From Leptospiraceae bacterium UBA2033 (GTDB lineage Bacteria; Spirochaetota; Leptospiria; Leptospirales; Leptospiraceae): a stretch of 31,556 bases of DNA. The notes below the pieces were generated by a model that saw nothing but the letters and a program-made list of their open reading frames with translations, was not told where the DNA came from and made no database searches. Below, one piece after another: positions 31,440 to 31,556 of the stretch. Location: the NCBI GenBank assembly GCA_002333425.1, contig DDBL01000006.1, forward strand, positions 1 through 31,556, written 5' to 3'. The stretch's first letter is position 1, and each line of letters starts with the position of its first letter. The position numbers were made by a program, and so were the translations under genes.

Positions 31440-31556
31440 ATGAAATTCAATGATTATCTAAAAGAAGAACTGGAAAAGTTAAAAGAAGCTTACTCAGGAC
31501 TTGAAGCAGAAGGATACGAAAATGGGGTAAATGCTTCCGCGAATACGCAGTATTAC
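31440..31556 (+). CDS. Start of a gene running off the right edge, hypothetical
   Basis: ATG at 31440, with AGGGAG (31424-31429) 10 bases before it, opens 39 codons without stop: MKFNDYLKEELEKLKEAYSG then LEAEGYENGVNASANTQYY. No signal peptide; the start is charged and helical. Too short to assign. Its upstream region is similar to that of the DUF1564 gene, but the protein is not DUF1564-like. Confidence 0.6.
   Translation, partial: MKFNDYLKEELEKLKEAYSGLEAEGYENGVNASANTQYY

Noticed and set aside
1..31556. tRNA, rRNA or CRISPR array
   Set aside because: I found no cloverleaf, rRNA signature or regularly spaced direct repeats.

Overview
The window looks like a chromosomal segment from a low-GC spirochaete of the family Leptospiraceae (Leptospira or a close relative). 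The clues are a truncated DUF1564 protein (a family I know only from Leptospira-type genomes), many short-lobed lipoproteins, AT-rich codon use, and the mix of housekeeping genes with orphan signalling genes. The genus is an inference; there is no rRNA, tRNA or CRISPR array to anchor it.

Layout. 1-3.3 kb: 5' part of a DUF1564 gene (minus), an ArsR-type regulator (plus), then the ferrous-iron uptake pair feoA-feoB (minus). 3.3-7.1 kb: an AarF/UbiB-type atypical kinase (minus), divergent from a large motor-less protein with an XPB-helicase-associated C-terminal domain, and a small hypothetical. 7.1-12.1 kb: repeat-rich spacer, a DUF3108 periplasmic protein, a broken TlpA-like thioredoxin gene with a 5x AAGC repeat in its leader, a foldback element that donates the start codon of a CsgG-like gene, a Kelch-propeller lipoprotein, and a PIN-domain gene with a previously unlisted 59-residue partner. 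12.8-15.6 kb: uvrA. 15.7-19.6 kb: a two-gene unit, zinc ribbon plus FHA-like protein followed by a 1171-residue zinc ribbon-pseudokinase-KAP NTPase membrane protein; this is the best candidate for an undescribed system. 19.8-22.3 kb: a tightly packed YHYH lipoprotein, MORN-like lipoprotein and SCO1/SenC set, probably envelope copper or redox handling. 22.4-25.8 kb: an orphan Opp/Dpp-type ABC ATPase and the disaggregase clpB. 26-31.6 kb: SGNH hydrolase, tandem-HTH regulator, SurA/PrsA-like lipoprotein with a small partner gene, a STAS protein with a CTP-dependent lipid kinase-like membrane protein, and the start of one further gene.

The spacers are unusually rich in foldback repeats. I see three classes: ACCACnGATGAACACnGAT-type (3187-3322, 7330-7446), GCCACAGAGGCAC-type (about 7171-7209, 25875-26077) and a WTCGARRTGACT-ended type (8946-9107, 27230-27328, 27977-28088). 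A separate 24-base motif is shared by the upstream regions of the two truncated genes at the window ends.

Functional links within the window are mostly local operons: feoA/feoB (GTP-driven Fe2+ import), CsgG-like/Kelch (cell-surface lipoprotein pair), PIN/small ORF (likely toxin-antitoxin), FHA-like/KAP (likely a membrane-associated signalling or defence ATPase), YHYH/MORN/SCO, and STAS/lipid kinase-like.
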